Source of the DNA: Companilactobacillus paralimentarius DSM 13238 = JCM 10415
GTDB lineage: Bacteria; Bacillota; Bacilli; Lactobacillales; Lactobacillaceae
NCBI RefSeq assembly: GCF_001434985.1
Contig: NZ_AZES01000026.1
Location: forward strand, 16,377-80,376
Direction: 5' to 3'
Length of the DNA stretch: 64,000 nt
The position numbers and the translations under genes are program-made. This document shows, piece by piece, positions 15,895 through 27,859 of this stretch (positions are counted from its first letter, which is position 1; the number at the start of each line of letters is the position of its first letter). The notes beneath the pieces are model-generated. The model saw nothing but the letters and a program-made list of their open reading frames with translations, searched no databases and had not been told where the DNA came from.

Positions 15895-17020
15895 TATAAT
15901 TGTCCCCCTTATAAGACAAATTCAAAGAAACTTCTTCATATGACAATGGATCTAAATTAGTAACTGTGATCCCTAATAGTCGAATCTTTTGGTCTGTTAC
16001 CCTTAATTTATCATAAATATCCTTGGCAACACGATAAATTTCGGTTTTTGTTTGGACATAATCTTGAAAACTCATCCGTTTGGTAATCGTTTCAAAATCT
16101 GAATTACGTAATTTAAGAACGACAGTCTTGCCGTGTTGACGTTGCTTTTTTAAATCTTTACTGACTAGATCAGCTAAAAAATCTAATTCCTGAAGTATTT
16201 GTTCATCTGTAACTAAATTACGATTATAAGTTCTCTCACGACCAATTGATTTCCGAATTCGATGTCCATTCACTAATGAATCATCGATTCCATGAACTCG
16301 TTTATATATGATATACCCCATTTTACCAAAATTCTTCAAGAAGATGTCTTGATCTAACTTTTGTAGATCACCACCTGTGTAAATGCCCATATCATGCATT
16401 TTTTGCTGCATGGCTTTACCGATACCATTGAATTTTTCAATTGGAATTGGTCTCAAGAAATCTTCAGCATATTTGCCAAGAATAATCGTTCTACCAAATG
16501 GTTTTCGATAATCTGATGCCATTTTGGCCAAAAATTTATTATAAGAAATTCCTACTGAACAGGTCAACCTAGTTTCTTTAACAATCCTTTGCTGAATATA
16601 ATTAGCAATTTTTATCGTATTTGTCTCATGTAATTTATTCTGTGTGACATCAAGATACGCTTCATCCAAAGCTACTGTTTGATAATTATCCGTTACCTCA
16701 TGAAAAATATCATGAATTTGATCTGAAACCTGACGATACAATTCAAAATGTGGCGGTGTGATAACTAACTTTGCTCGGGGAATTAAGTCAACCGCTTCTT
16801 GAGCTGGCATGGCCGAATGAGCACCATATTTTCGAGCATTATAATTTGCCGTAGTCACAACTCCATGATGATTATGTTTTCGCGGATCTTGAGCCACAAT
16901 TAAGCACTTTTTCTTATATTCAGGATGTTCTCTTTCTTCCACAGAAGCGAAAAAAGCATCCATGTCGACATGGATGACTTTTCGATTTTCTTCAATTTTA
17001 ATTGGTATTTTTAAAAAGAT
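15887..17020 (-). CDS. dinB: DNA polymerase IV (DinB), non-canonical start inferred
   Basis: A Y-family translesion polymerase. Motifs include the N-terminal VIHVDMDAFFASVE, the TVALDEAYLDVT segment with the acidic pair D-E, and the SVGISYNKFLAKMAS motif. The longest frame with an ordinary start begins at the ATG at 16963 (MDAFFAS, 358 residues), but this omits the first Asp of HVDMD, a catalytic metal ligand in the family. The frame is open further up to a stop, with no ATG, GTG or TTG. GAGGAG just after the zwf stop lies nine bases before an ATC at 17020-17018, which would give a 377-residue protein with a complete N-terminus. ATA or ATT codons in the same stretch are alternatives. It lies between zwf and nrnA. 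Confidence 0.9.
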   Translation of the reverse strand: MFLKIPIKIEENRKVIHVDMDAFFASVEEREHPEYKKKCLIVAQDPRKHNHHGVVTTANYNARKYGAHSAMPAQEAVDLIPRAKLVITPPHFELYRQVSDQIHDIFHEVTDNYQTVALDEAYLDVTQNKLHETNTIKIANYIQQRIVKETRLTCSVGISYNKFLAKMASDYRKPFGRTIILGKYAEDFLRPIPIEKFNGIGKAMQQKMHDMGIYTGGDLQKLDQDIFLKNFGKMGYIIYKRVHGIDDSLVNGHRIRKSIGRERTYNRNLVTDEQILQELDFLADLVSKDLKKQRQHGKTVVLKLRNSDFETITKRMSFQDYVQTKTEIYRVAKDIYDKLRVTDQKIRLLGITVTNLDPLSYEEVSLNLSYKGDNYNE

Positions 17021-17034
17021 GGCTTAACACTCCT

Positions 17035-18477
17035 CTAGTCATCCCAAACCCATGAGTTGCCATTACGTTCCAATAACATTTCAGCTGCATCGGGACCCAT
17101 TGAACCACTCAAATAGTTTGGAAAATCAGGTGTTTGTTCATCCCAACGATTTCTGATCGTATCAATATACTTCCAGGTACTTCTCAATTCATCCCAAAGT
17201 GTGAAATGAACACGATTACCAGAAAGAATATCAATGATCAAACTCTCATAAGCTTCACGAGCTTTGTCGAATTCAGCTTCTTCTGGGAAGGAAATAAAGT
17301 CCTGACCTGATTCCTTATAATCGATTCCATTGATTAAAATACTATTACCATTAACTCTCTCAATCAATAAAGTAACAACAGTATTAGGCTTGATACCTAC
17401 TTCATCAACTTTATCATTGAAAACAATATCGATTCTTGATGATTTCTCAGGCATACGTTTACCAGAACGAACGTAGAATGGCACACCACTCCAACGTTTT
17501 GTATCGAATTGAATATTGCCCGCAACAAAGGTTTCAATATTAGAATCTTCAGCTACGTTATCCTCTTGACGATAAGCCTTTTTATCACCTAGTTTGTCGG
17601 TATCATATTGTCCACGTACAAAGTCAGTATCAACCCCTTCTGGAGTCAATTTCTTAAGACTGCTAAAGAGGTCAGTCTTATTCTTATGAATAATTTTAGC
17701 ATCCGTAGCTTCAGGATCATCACTGGCAACAGCACCAATAATTTGCATAATATGATTCTGTACCATATCACGTAATACACCGGCTGTTTCGTAGTAACCA
17801 CCACGATCTTCAACACCAAGAGATTCGGCAAGCGTGATTTGAATATTTGAAACATATTTGTTATTCATTGCTGCTTCAAGCTTAGGATTATTGGCACGAA
17901 TGTGGGGAATATCTTGAATCATTTCCTTGCCTAAGTAATGATCAATACGGTAAATATCATCCTCTGGAAAGGCTTTAGAAATATTACCGTTTAATTCGCA
18001 GGCAGAATCTAAATCACGACCAAATGGTTTCTCAATTACTAAACGATTATAACCGTCTGTTGTCTTCAAACCTTCGGAATTAATGTGCTCAGCAACTGTA
18101 CCGAAAAATCTAGGAGCAATTGCCATGTAGTAAACACGATTATGACCAGCTTCAAATTGATCATCTAACTTAGCAGCTAAATTCTTCAAAGCAATATAAT
18201 GTTCTGAATCATTAACGTCATGTGATTGGTAGAAGAAGTGCTTAGCAAACCCCTTCATGATATCCTCACTATCATCAAAGTAATCTTTCAAAGAAGTGAT
18301 AACAGTTTCACGAAAGTAGTCATCACTCCATGGACGACGAGCAGTACCAATGACGGCAAAATGATCTTTTAAAATCCCCGATTTATAAAGACGGAACAAA
18401 GATGGATATAGTTTCCGATGTGCTAAATCACCAGAACCCCCAAAAATAATAAAAATTGCTGATTTTTCTGTAACCAT
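17035..18477 (-). CDS. zwf: glucose-6-phosphate 1-dehydrogenase
   Basis: A 480-residue enzyme oxidising glucose-6-phosphate to 6-phosphogluconolactone with NADP, the first step of the oxidative pentose-phosphate route. The nucleotide-binding motif FGGSGDLAHRKLYPSLF is near the N-terminus and the active-site motif RIDHYLGKE near residue 178. AAAGGAG precedes the ATG. The dinB unit begins about 15 bases after its stop, so zwf heads a zwf-dinB-nrnA-cshB transcript. An inverted repeat near its probable promoter is described separately. Confidence 0.97.
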   Translation of the reverse strand: MVTEKSAIFIIFGGSGDLAHRKLYPSLFRLYKSGILKDHFAVIGTARRPWSDDYFRETVITSLKDYFDDSEDIMKGFAKHFFYQSHDVNDSEHYIALKNLAAKLDDQFEAGHNRVYYMAIAPRFFGTVAEHINSEGLKTTDGYNRLVIEKPFGRDLDSACELNGNISKAFPEDDIYRIDHYLGKEMIQDIPHIRANNPKLEAAMNNKYVSNIQITLAESLGVEDRGGYYETAGVLRDMVQNHIMQIIGAVASDDPEATDAKIIHKNKTDLFSSLKKLTPEGVDTDFVRGQYDTDKLGDKKAYRQEDNVAEDSNIETFVAGNIQFDTKRWSGVPFYVRSGKRMPEKSSRIDIVFNDKVDEVGIKPNTVVTLLIERVNGNSILINGIDYKESGQDFISFPEEAEFDKAREAYESLIIDILSGNRVHFTLWDELRSTWKYIDTIRNRWDEQTPDFPNYLSGSMGPDAAEMLLERNGNSWVWDD

Positions 18478-18499
18478 TTTTAAACTCCTTTGAATGCAT

Positions 18500-18523
18500 C
18501 ATGTAGTTATATTTTACAACATG
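18500..18523. promoter_or_regulatory. inverted repeat upstream of zwf
   Basis: CATGTAGT (18500-18507) and ACAACATG (18516-18523) are inverted repeats with seven of eight positions matching. A TGTAAAAT sequence resembling an extended -10 lies between them on the minus strand, 23-46 bases before the zwf ATG. It could be an operator or a leader hairpin; the cognate factor is unknown. Confidence 0.4.
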
Positions 18524-18667
18524 AATTATTAAACATCTTGATTTATGACTTATTATTTTTTAAATAATTTACTAACTATACCTTATCTAACGGCATTATT
18601 TATTTAACACTTTAAATAATAACCCCTAGAGTGTACTTTAACGCAAATCATATGCTAAAAAGAGCGT

Positions 18668-18707
18668 AAAAAAATAATCCTCCGTTTAACGGTTGGATTA
18701 TTTTTTA
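18668..18707 (-). terminator. terminator after yajC
   Basis: AAAAAATAATCC pairs with GGATTATTTTTT, with an inner ACGG-type helper stem and a T-run on the minus strand. It ends the mutS-to-yajC gene cluster. Confidence 0.9.
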
Positions 18708-18720
18708 ATTAATTAAAGAA

Positions 18721-19218
18721 TTACTTTGTTTCTTCTTTAGAATCAGCAGGCTTTGTATCTTCTACCTTTTCTGTTGCTTCTTTTGTTCCTGTTTCGTCTG
18801 ACTTAGTGTCATCTGAAACTTCTGCCTTAACATCTTCTTTAGCAGCATCGTTCTTAACTTCATTGTTGTCTTCAGCAGCCTTATCAGCAGCTGGCTTTGT
18901 AGCACCAGCAGCGACTGGAGTTGTACGACGAATGAAATTCAAATCAAATGTTAGATAAATTCCATCACAATCAACAACAACTTCTTTGTTATCACGATCG
19001 ATTGAAGCAACAACACCTTTAATACCGCCAAGTGTAACAACTTTGTCACCCTTTGACATCTCTTTAAGCATTTCTTGACGCTTTTGTTGTTGTTTCTTTT
19101 GTGGACGAATGGAGATAAAGTACATACCAACAAACATAATAACAACAAAGATCAAAAGACCCATTGAGCCACCAGCACCAGCGCCGGCACCTAACGTAAG
19201 CATATTCAAATTTTCCAC
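18721..19218 (-). CDS. yajC: preprotein translocase subunit YajC
   Basis: A 165-residue accessory subunit of the Sec translocon. One transmembrane helix (about residues 18-36) is followed by the conserved IRPQKKQQQKRQEMLKEMSKGDKVVTLGGIKGVV segment. The last 65 or so residues form a low-complexity tail rich in A, K, E, D and T, longer than in most YajC proteins (commonly about 85-110 residues). It follows tgt by 81 bases, as in most Firmicutes, and closes the cluster before a terminator. Confidence 0.95.
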   Translation of the reverse strand: MENLNMLTLGAGAGAGGSMGLLIFVVIMFVGMYFISIRPQKKQQQKRQEMLKEMSKGDKVVTLGGIKGVVASIDRDNKEVVVDCDGIYLTFDLNFIRRTTPVAAGATKPAADKAAEDNNEVKNDAAKEDVKAEVSDDTKSDETGTKEATEKVEDTKPADSKEETK

Positions 19219-19299
19219 CTCTTAATAATTTACATACTTATAGGTTACCAAAAATATAACCTTGTTTCCAGACTAGAAGACTTTTCTTATCAAAATCTT

Positions 19300-20451
<1,152 letters not shown>

Positions 20452-21486
20452 CTACTTAATGAACATTGCATCCCCAAAACTAAAGAAGCGATATTTCTCT
20501 TCTACAGCGTGTTGGTATGCGTTCAAAATATTTTCTCTTCCGGTAAATGCTGCAACTAACATGACTAAAGTTGATTTTGGCAAATGGAAGTTAGTGATGA
20601 ACTCATCAACAACTTTCCACTCGTAACCTGGCTTAATAAAAATATCAGTCCAACCACTGTCAGCTTTGATCTCACCATTAAATTTAGTTCCGATTGTTTC
20701 CAAAGTTCTAATTGAAGTTGTTCCAGTCGCAACAATCTTACCACCATTCTTCTTCACTTCATTTAAGGTCTTAGCGGAATCTTCATCCAAACGATAGAAT
20801 TCAGAATGCATCACATGCTTACTAATATCTGATTCAGTCACTGGTCTGAAAGTTCCCAAACCTACATGCAAAGTAATATAAACTAACTTAACACCTTTAT
20901 CCTCAACCTTTTTCAACAGATCTTTGGTCCAATGAAGTCCTGCTGTTGGAGCAGCGGCTGAACCATTTTCCTTAGCATAAACTGTTTGATAGCGATCAGG
21001 ATCATCTAATTTTTCCTTGATATAAGGAGGTAAAGGCATTTCACCCAATTGTTCTAGGATCTCCATAAAGATACCTTGATAGTGGAATTCAATAATCTTA
21101 CCACCATGTTCGAGGTCCTCAAGTACTTCTGCCTCAAGTTGTCCGTCACCGAATTCAACCTTTGTTCCTACCTTGGCACGTCGAGCAGGTTTCATTAAGA
21201 CTTCCCACTTATCGCCCTCAATATTATTTAAAAGTAATACTTCCTCATGTCCATCGGTATCTTCCTTAGTACCGTATAAACGTGCTGGTAAAACACGAGA
21301 ATTGTTCATTACCAAAGCATCACCGGGATTCAAATAATCAAGAATATCATAAAAATGCTTGTCTTGATATTCTCCTGTTTCATGATCCAAGACTAATAAT
21401 CTTGATTGATCACGATTTTTAATTGGTGTTTGCGCAATAAGTTCTTCCGGCAAATCATAATCAAAATCTTCTGTTGTTAGTGTCAT
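20452..21486 (-). CDS. queA: S-adenosylmethionine:tRNA ribosyltransferase-isomerase
   Basis: A 344-residue enzyme that transfers and isomerises the ribosyl moiety of SAM onto preQ1-tRNA to make epoxyqueuosine. Typical motifs are [14 protein letters not shown] at the N-terminus, [20 protein letters not shown] near 190, and [10 protein letters not shown]. The frame extends 17 codons further upstream, but AAAGGAG lies before the ATG at 21486 and gives the standard N-terminus, so that start was used. It sits between ruvB and tgt in the conserved order. Confidence 0.97.
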   Translation of the reverse strand: MTLTTEDFDYDLPEELIAQTPIKNRDQSRLLVLDHETGEYQDKHFYDILDYLNPGDALVMNNSRVLPARLYGTKEDTDGHEEVLLLNNIEGDKWEVLMKPARRAKVGTKVEFGDGQLEAEVLEDLEHGGKIIEFHYQGIFMEILEQLGEMPLPPYIKEKLDDPDRYQTVYAKENGSAAAPTAGLHWTKDLLKKVEDKGVKLVYITLHVGLGTFRPVTESDISKHVMHSEFYRLDEDSAKTLNEVKKNGGKIVATGTTSIRTLETIGTKFNGEIKADSGWTDIFIKPGYEWKVVDEFITNFHLPKSTLVMLVAAFTGRENILNAYQHAVEEKYRFFSFGDAMFIK

Positions 21487-21552
21487 TGTAAACTCTCCTT
21501 TTAATCGTGGAATAATTTTTTTCTTGAGATACACCAAAACGAGTAAATCACT

Positions 21553-22602
21553 TTACTCGTTTTGTTCGGGATAAGGTAATCCCATGTGTTCATAACCTTT
21601 TCTCGTGACAACACGACCTTTAGCTGTACGCTTCAAGAATCCCATTTGCATTAGATATGGTTCATAAACTTCTTCAATTGTTTCTTGTTCTTCACCAATA
21701 TTAGCGGCGATAACTTTCAACCCAACTGGACCACCACTGTATAGTTCAATTATCATCGACAAAATTCGACGGTCTAGATGATCAAGTCCGGCATCATCAA
21801 CTTGTAATTGGTTCAGAGCCGACTCAGCCATATCATAGTCAATCGTATCTTTATTAGCGACTTGAGCAAAATCGCGCACTCGCTTCAACAAACGATTGGC
21901 AATTCTAGGCGTTCCTCGAGATCGACGAGCAATTTCATGGGCTCCTTCTTCGTCAACGTTAATATTCAAAACACTGGCTGAACGAAAAACAATTTTGGAT
22001 AATTCATCTATGGTATAGTACTCCATTCTTTCGACAATTCCAAACCGATCTCGTAAAGGTGCCGAAAGTTTTCCAGCAGCAGTCGTAGCGCCAATTAATG
22101 TATAAGGAACCAACTGATGATGTAGTGATCGTGATTCACTACCTTGACCAACAATAATATCAATGTAGAAATCTTCCATAGCCGAATAGAGCACTTCTTC
22201 AATAGCTCGGGGCATACGATGAATCTCGTCAATAAACAGGACATCGCCTGGTTCCAATTCATCCAAAACAGCTACCAAATCACCAGACTTTTCAATCGAA
22301 GGACCTGTAGTTGTATGAATATTAACTCCCATTTCATTGGCAATGATCATTGCTAAAGTTGTTTTACCTAACCCAGGAGGACCATATAGCAAAACATGAT
22401 CCAGCGTCTGTTGACGTTGTTTAGCAGCTTTGATATAAACATCTAACTCTTTCTTAGCTTTCTCTTGACCTAAATATTGGTCAAAAGTTTGTGGACGAAG
22501 TGTTTGTTCAATAACATCTTCATTGTTATCAAGTGAATCTGCGTCTGTTAAACGTTCACTCTCATCATTCTCGTTATCTGCGATTTTTAACACTCCCTTC
22601 AT
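21553..22602 (-). CDS. ruvB: Holliday junction branch migration ATPase RuvB
   Basis: A 349-residue AAA+ helicase motor that drives branch migration with RuvA. Walker A is [10 protein letters not shown], Walker B DEIH, and the winged-helix DNA-binding domain lies at the C-terminus (GLPYPEQ). The ATG at 22602 has no Shine-Dalgarno sequence. AAGGGAG lies inside the first codons of that frame, eight bases before an in-frame ATC at 22587-22585, so translation may begin there. The N-terminus of RuvB is not conserved enough to decide. It follows ruvA by nine bases. Confidence 0.96.
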   Translation of the reverse strand: MKGVLKIADNENDESERLTDADSLDNNEDVIEQTLRPQTFDQYLGQEKAKKELDVYIKAAKQRQQTLDHVLLYGPPGLGKTTLAMIIANEMGVNIHTTTGPSIEKSGDLVAVLDELEPGDVLFIDEIHRMPRAIEEVLYSAMEDFYIDIIVGQGSESRSLHHQLVPYTLIGATTAAGKLSAPLRDRFGIVERMEYYTIDELSKIVFRSASVLNINVDEEGAHEIARRSRGTPRIANRLLKRVRDFAQVANKDTIDYDMAESALNQLQVDDAGLDHLDRRILSMIIELYSGGPVGLKVIAANIGEEQETIEEVYEPYLMQMGFLKRTAKGRVVTRKGYEHMGLPYPEQNE

Positions 22603-22611
22603 TTCAAAAAT

Positions 22612-23205
22612 TTATTTGCTTAATAATTTAAGACCAGCGCGCAAGTATTCATCAGCACTCTTCAGGTGTTCCTTTTCAAGGGTCGACTTAACTTTACTAA
22701 TTTCTTTAGATGAATAGCCTAGTGATTCCAAGGCTGCCAAGCCATCTTCCAACTCTTGACTTAAACCACTGCTGAATTCAACTGGAGCCTCGCCAAGTGT
22801 CATCTGACCTTCAGCTGTAAATTTACCAGATAGATCCAAAATAATTTGTTGAGCCGTTTTCTTACCAATTTTAGGAAACTTAGTTAAGAATTTTACATCA
22901 TCATTTTCAATCGCATGAATCAAACCTTGTAGATCTTGTCCAGCCAAAATAGCTAAGGCACTCTTAGGCCCAATTCCGGAAACACTAATTAGATGTAGAA
23001 AAATATTCTTCTCATTCAAATCATAAAATCCATATAAAGACTGTTCATTATCACGAACAATTTGCTCGACATAAACTCTAGCCTCTTGATTTTCTTCATA
23101 ACGATAAGGATTAGCCACTTGGACTTTATATCCTACACCTTTAACATCCACAACAATATACGAAGGGGTAATTGCCGTAATCAAACCATTTAAATATTCA
23201 AACAT
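22612..23205 (-). CDS. ruvA: Holliday junction DNA helicase subunit RuvA
   Basis: A 197-residue protein that binds four-way junctions as a tetramer and recruits RuvB. The OB-fold N-terminal domain (MFEYLNGLITAITPSYIVVDVKGVGYKV), two helix-hairpin-helix motifs (SVSGIGPKSALAIL and FPKIGKKTAQQIILDL) and the C-terminal RuvB-interacting domain are all present. It is three bases from mutL and nine from ruvB, so it belongs to the mutS-mutL-ruvA-ruvB transcript. Confidence 0.97.
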   Translation of the reverse strand: MFEYLNGLITAITPSYIVVDVKGVGYKVQVANPYRYEENQEARVYVEQIVRDNEQSLYGFYDLNEKNIFLHLISVSGIGPKSALAILAGQDLQGLIHAIENDDVKFLTKFPKIGKKTAQQIILDLSGKFTAEGQMTLGEAPVEFSSGLSQELEDGLAALESLGYSSKEISKVKSTLEKEHLKSADEYLRAGLKLLSK

Positions 23206-23208
23206 AAT

Positions 23209-25173
23209 TTATTCACTCTCTCTAGTATCATGTGGATCTTGAATTCTTTTGAACATTTTTTCCAAATCCTTATTACTGAATTCAACCAAAACTGGACGTC
23301 CATGAGGACAGTTATAGGGATTTTCAGCCTTAGTCAAATTATGGAGCAATTGTACTGCTTCACGATCGTCAATATGATGATTGGCCTTAATAGCCCGTTT
23401 ACAGCTCATCATGATGGCATTTTTTTCACGGAAACTGGCAACACTGATTTTAGAATCATTTAGCACATAGTCAACCATTTCTTTAATAGTCGATTCCTCT
23501 TGTCCCGGGACAAACCATGTAGGATGGGTATTGACGACAAAACTATTTTGCCCGAAATCGTCCAAATAAAGACCAATACTTTCCAAAATCGGTTTCTTCT
23601 CTCTAATCAAAATACTTTCTGAATTAGGATAATCCAAAACGATTGGAACTAATAACTTCTGTTGGTCATTGGAAACTTTTCCAATTTCTTTACGATAATA
23701 TTCATAGTTAACCCGCTCCTGTGCCGCATGTTGATCAATCAGGTAAAAGCCGTCTTCACTCTCGGCAACCAAATAAGTTCCATGTATCTGACCAATATAA
23801 CGTAGATCAGGGAAACCACTCTTCTCTTCTTGGTTGATAGGTTCCGGCTTTGTCGAATCATTTTTTTGAGACTGACTGTTTAAAACTTTTACTTTAGATT
23901 CAGTCTCTTTTTGTAACCGTTGATCCCAAGATTTTAAATGATCAGGGTCTTTAAAAATTGGCATCCCCGTCATAGGCGTTTCAAACGTTTCGCTTGTTTC
24001 CATGGGTTGAGATTGTTCACTTGGCATTGAGCTTGCAGGTTCAACAGTCTTCGTAGGTGTACTTAATGGTTCACTGATCTTATCGATCGTGGCAATATCA
24101 TTGAAACTAATCTGTTCCGGTTTGTAAGTATCAACTGTCTTAATAGGTTCTTTTCTGCCTAAATTCTTAACAGCATCAGGAATCAAATTTTGATCTGACA
24201 AACGTTGCTTAATTCCATCACTAATCAAATCACCGATATGCCCTTCATTTGAAAGTCTGACCTCTTGTTTGGTTGGATGTACGTTGATATCAACTAAACT
24301 TGGATCCATTTTGATATCAATCACCGCAACTGGGAATCTAGCTACCATCAACTTGGAACCATAGCCACGAATCACTGCATTAGTTAATTGGAAGTTGCGG
24401 ATATAACGTCCATTTAAAATCAATGAAATGTACGAACGATTAGAACGTGTCGTATCCGGCTTAGAAAAGAAACCATGTATTTCATAGTCTGGATCAGAAT
24501 TTTCAAACTCTAGCATATGGCTAGCAATTGTTCGACCATAGATACCAGCTATTGTCTGTTGAAGATTATCATTGCCGGATGTCCAAACTAAATCTTTTCC
24601 TTCGTTAATTAATCTAAAGGAAATATCCGGATGTCCCATTGCTAAACGATCAACAATATCAACAATTTTGTTCAACTCTGTATGCAGTGACTTCACATAT
24701 TTCAAACGAGCCGGTGTATTGAAAAACATATCTTCAACTGTGATAGTTGTTCCCTTAGAACGGGCAAAAGTTTCTTTTTTAACCAATTCATTACCTGAAT
24801 ATTTGGCACGAACAGCTGATTTGCCATCGGTACTTGTTAAAACCATTAACTTAGAAATAGAAGCAATACTAGCTAAGGCTTCACCACGAAATCCTAGTGT
24901 CCTGATATTGAATAAATCACGATCATTAGCAATTTTACTAGTGGTATGAGGTAAAAAAGCTACTTCAACATCATCCGAAGAAATACCTTTTCCATTGTCA
25001 TTAACTTCTATTAATTTCAATCCAGCTTGCTGAATCGTAATTAGCACTTGAGTTGCTTGTGCATCGATGGAATTTTCCACCAGCTCTTTCACGACTGATG
25101 CGGGGCGTTCAATAACTTCCCCAGCCGCAATCTGGTTACTCAATTCAACTGGTAGTTCATGAATTATACCCAC
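23209..25173 (-). CDS. mutL: DNA mismatch repair protein MutL
   Basis: A 654-residue GHKL ATPase coupling MutS mismatch recognition to strand nicking. ATPase motifs are VVKELVENSIDA, DNGKGI and TLGFRGEAL. The C-terminal domain carries the endonuclease motif DQHAAQERVNYE plus ACKRAIKANHH and CPHGRP, so this is a nicking MutL, as expected in bacteria without MutH. The frame runs three codons upstream to a GTG that abuts AAGAAGG. The GTG at 25173 lies eight bases from that site and gives the standard MGIIHELP start, so it was chosen. It follows mutS by 15 bases. Confidence 0.97.
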   Translation of the reverse strand: MGIIHELPVELSNQIAAGEVIERPASVVKELVENSIDAQATQVLITIQQAGLKLIEVNDNGKGISSDDVEVAFLPHTTSKIANDRDLFNIRTLGFRGEALASIASISKLMVLTSTDGKSAVRAKYSGNELVKKETFARSKGTTITVEDMFFNTPARLKYVKSLHTELNKIVDIVDRLAMGHPDISFRLINEGKDLVWTSGNDNLQQTIAGIYGRTIASHMLEFENSDPDYEIHGFFSKPDTTRSNRSYISLILNGRYIRNFQLTNAVIRGYGSKLMVARFPVAVIDIKMDPSLVDINVHPTKQEVRLSNEGHIGDLISDGIKQRLSDQNLIPDAVKNLGRKEPIKTVDTYKPEQISFNDIATIDKISEPLSTPTKTVEPASSMPSEQSQPMETSETFETPMTGMPIFKDPDHLKSWDQRLQKETESKVKVLNSQSQKNDSTKPEPINQEEKSGFPDLRYIGQIHGTYLVAESEDGFYLIDQHAAQERVNYEYYRKEIGKVSNDQQKLLVPIVLDYPNSESILIREKKPILESIGLYLDDFGQNSFVVNTHPTWFVPGQEESTIKEMVDYVLNDSKISVASFREKNAIMMSCKRAIKANHHIDDREAVQLLHNLTKAENPYNCPHGRPVLVEFSNKDLEKMFKRIQDPHDTRESE

Positions 25174-25188
25174 GTTTTCCACCTTCTT

Positions 25189-27846
25189 TTATTTAAGTTT
25201 CTTCTGCCATTTGTAGAGTAAATTGATGGCATCGATTGGTGTGACACTCATTAAATCTTGATTGTTTAGTTCCTTAAGAACTTGATTCTCTTTAGATGAT
25301 AACTTCTTAGTTGGTTTAGAAACTTCTGGGAATAGTGACATTTGTGTGTCCTCTTCCACTTCTGGTTCAGATTTTGGCTCTGATTTTGTTTCAGGAACAA
25401 CTTCTGGTTCTGGCTGAGCCTTTACGACTGGTTGAACATCTTCATGAATACTGTCAGATGTCGTCGTATGAACCGAAGTTTCTTCCAAACTACTCAATAT
25501 TTTACCAGCTCGAACTAAAACATCATCTGGTAATCCGGCCAATTTAGCAACGTGGATACCATATGACTTGTCAGCTGGGCCAGGTAATACTTTGTGGAGA
25601 AAGACTAAGTCGCCATTTTCTTCTGAAGCATCAACGTGCACATTCTTCAAACCAGGCAACTGACTTTCTAGTTCAGTCAATTCATGATAGTGAGTTGAGA
25701 ATAAAGTCATCGCCTTAACATGCTTATCGATATATTCAATAATTGCTTGAGCCAAAGCCATCCCATCATAAGTAGCCGTTCCACGACCGATTTCATCAAA
25801 AATGATCAAACTATTTGGAGTAGCGTTCTTCAAAGCATCATTAGCCTCACGCATCTCAACCATGAAAGTTGAATCACCAGAAATAAGGTCATCAGCAGCA
25901 CCAATTCTAGTAAAAATATGATCAAAAATTGGCATCTGTGCAGAATCAGCGGGTACAAAACATCCAATTTGAGCCATGATAACTGTTAAAGCCATCTGAC
26001 GCATATAGGTACTTTTACCTGACATGTTAGGACCAGTGATCAAAAGAATATCTGTCTGATCATCAAAATCAACATTATTAGGAATATAACTATTATTACT
26101 TAAAACTTTTTCCACAACCGGATGACGACCATTAGTGATGTTTAACTCATGTTTTTCAATAAACTCTGGTGCAACATAATGATACTCTTCACTGACAACC
26201 GCAAAACTCTGCAAAACATCTAAACGCGACAAGATGTTAGCTAGTGATTGGATTCGTCTAATCTGATCTTTAATCTTCTTTCTGATTTGATCAAATAAGT
26301 GATATTCCAAACTCTTAGATTTCTCTTCGGCTTCAAGAATTAAATTTTCTTTGTCCTTTAGTTCAGGCGTAATGTATCTTTCAGCGTTAACTAGAGTCTG
26401 TTTTCTTTGATAGCGGTCTTCAGGAATTTTATCGATATTAGCACGACTGACTTCAATGTAATAACCGAAAACTTTGTTATAGCCAATTTTCAGATTATTG
26501 ATGCCAGTCAATTCTTGTTCCTTAGCCTTCAAAGTAGCTAACCACTGCTTACCATTCTTCGAGGCGTCTAGATACTTATCAAGTTGATCATTGTAACCTT
26601 CTTTAATCAGACCACCGCCAGTAATGGATATTGGAGCTTCCTCCACAATAGCCTTGTCGATCAGTTCACGAATATCAGCCACTTCATCAATTTTTTCCAC
26701 ATAGGCTGTCAATTCATCATCGCCAATGTCCAAAAGAATCGATTTTATCTCAGGTACTTGTTCGAGCGAGGTCTTCAATTGAATCAAATCACGTCCATTA
26801 ACGGTTCCGTAAGCTACTCGACCGGCTAGTCGTTCCAAATCGTAAACTTTTGTCAAATAGTCTTGGAAGGATGATCTTTGAAAATAGTTATCCATGAAGA
26901 CTTGAACGAAGTGCTGACGTTCTTTCAATTTCTCAACACTGATCAAAGGACGAGCTAACCATTGTTTTAACAGACGGCTACCCATAGCGGTTTTGGTTTC
27001 ATCCAATAGCCACAAAAGCGTTCCGGATTTCTTATTAGTCCGAATATTTTTAAACAATTCTAGATTACTTTGAGCTGAATGATCCATCAATAAGTATGAA
27101 GAGGTTTCATACGATTGAGCAGCTTTTAAATGATCCAATGAACGCATCTGTGTCTTGATCAAATAACTTATCAACAGCTTAACGGTGGATACTTCTAGAT
27201 TTGAACTAATTTGTGAAAAATCGAAACTGTAATTATCATCCAGTTCATCCAATTTAGAAATCAGGATACCGTATTTACGTAATTGATCGAGATATTTTTG
27301 TGGGAAACTGCCAGAAACGACAGTCTCTTTAGTGTCCAAATTTTGTAATTCATTTGTTAAGTCTAATTGACTAGTAACCGATGTAACTTTTACTTCACCG
27401 GTGGATAAATCTGCATAAGCTAAACCAAAAACATCTTTATTAGCTGTGATTGCTGTGATGTAATTGTTCTCTTTGGCTTGATCTGATTTATCCATGATAG
27501 TACCGGGTGTAACTACTCGTGTAACACCACGTTTAACCATCTTACCTTCTGCGTCAGCGGGATTCTCCAATTGATCACAGACAGCAACTTTGTAGCCTTT
27601 ATCCACAAGTGTATCGATGTAACCTTCGATTGCATGATGAGGAACTCCACACATTGGGATGCCTTCATCGGCTTTTTTATTACGGGATGTCAGAGTTAGT
27701 TCCAAGATCTGTGAACCTTTAACGGCATCGTCGTAGAACATTTCATAAAAATCACCAACACGATATAACAAAAAAGCATCTGGATATTGTTTCTTATACT
27801 CCAGATATTGCTCCATCATTGGTGTTTCTTTAGTTTTTTGAGGCAT
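25189..27846 (-). CDS. mutS: DNA mismatch repair protein MutS
   Basis: An 885-residue mismatch-recognition ATPase. The N-terminal mismatch domain has the [13 protein letters not shown] motif (Phe-X-Glu stacking on the mispair), Walker A is [13 protein letters not shown] near 607, and [12 protein letters not shown] gives the Walker B region. Between about 800 and 850 there is a low-complexity E/P/K linker followed by QMSLFPEV, a clear beta-clamp binding motif. GGAGGGG precedes the ATG. It sits between ymdB and mutL. Confidence 0.98.
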   Translation of the reverse strand: MPQKTKETPMMEQYLEYKKQYPDAFLLYRVGDFYEMFYDDAVKGSQILELTLTSRNKKADEGIPMCGVPHHAIEGYIDTLVDKGYKVAVCDQLENPADAEGKMVKRGVTRVVTPGTIMDKSDQAKENNYITAITANKDVFGLAYADLSTGEVKVTSVTSQLDLTNELQNLDTKETVVSGSFPQKYLDQLRKYGILISKLDELDDNYSFDFSQISSNLEVSTVKLLISYLIKTQMRSLDHLKAAQSYETSSYLLMDHSAQSNLELFKNIRTNKKSGTLLWLLDETKTAMGSRLLKQWLARPLISVEKLKERQHFVQVFMDNYFQRSSFQDYLTKVYDLERLAGRVAYGTVNGRDLIQLKTSLEQVPEIKSILLDIGDDELTAYVEKIDEVADIRELIDKAIVEEAPISITGGGLIKEGYNDQLDKYLDASKNGKQWLATLKAKEQELTGINNLKIGYNKVFGYYIEVSRANIDKIPEDRYQRKQTLVNAERYITPELKDKENLILEAEEKSKSLEYHLFDQIRKKIKDQIRRIQSLANILSRLDVLQSFAVVSEEYHYVAPEFIEKHELNITNGRHPVVEKVLSNNSYIPNNVDFDDQTDILLITGPNMSGKSTYMRQMALTVIMAQIGCFVPADSAQMPIFDHIFTRIGAADDLISGDSTFMVEMREANDALKNATPNSLIIFDEIGRGTATYDGMALAQAIIEYIDKHVKAMTLFSTHYHELTELESQLPGLKNVHVDASEENGDLVFLHKVLPGPADKSYGIHVAKLAGLPDDVLVRAGKILSSLEETSVHTTTSDSIHEDVQPVVKAQPEPEVVPETKSEPKSEPEVEEDTQMSLFPEVSKPTKKLSSKENQVLKELNNQDLMSVTPIDAINLLYKWQKKLK

Positions 27847-27859
27847 GAATTCCCCTCCA

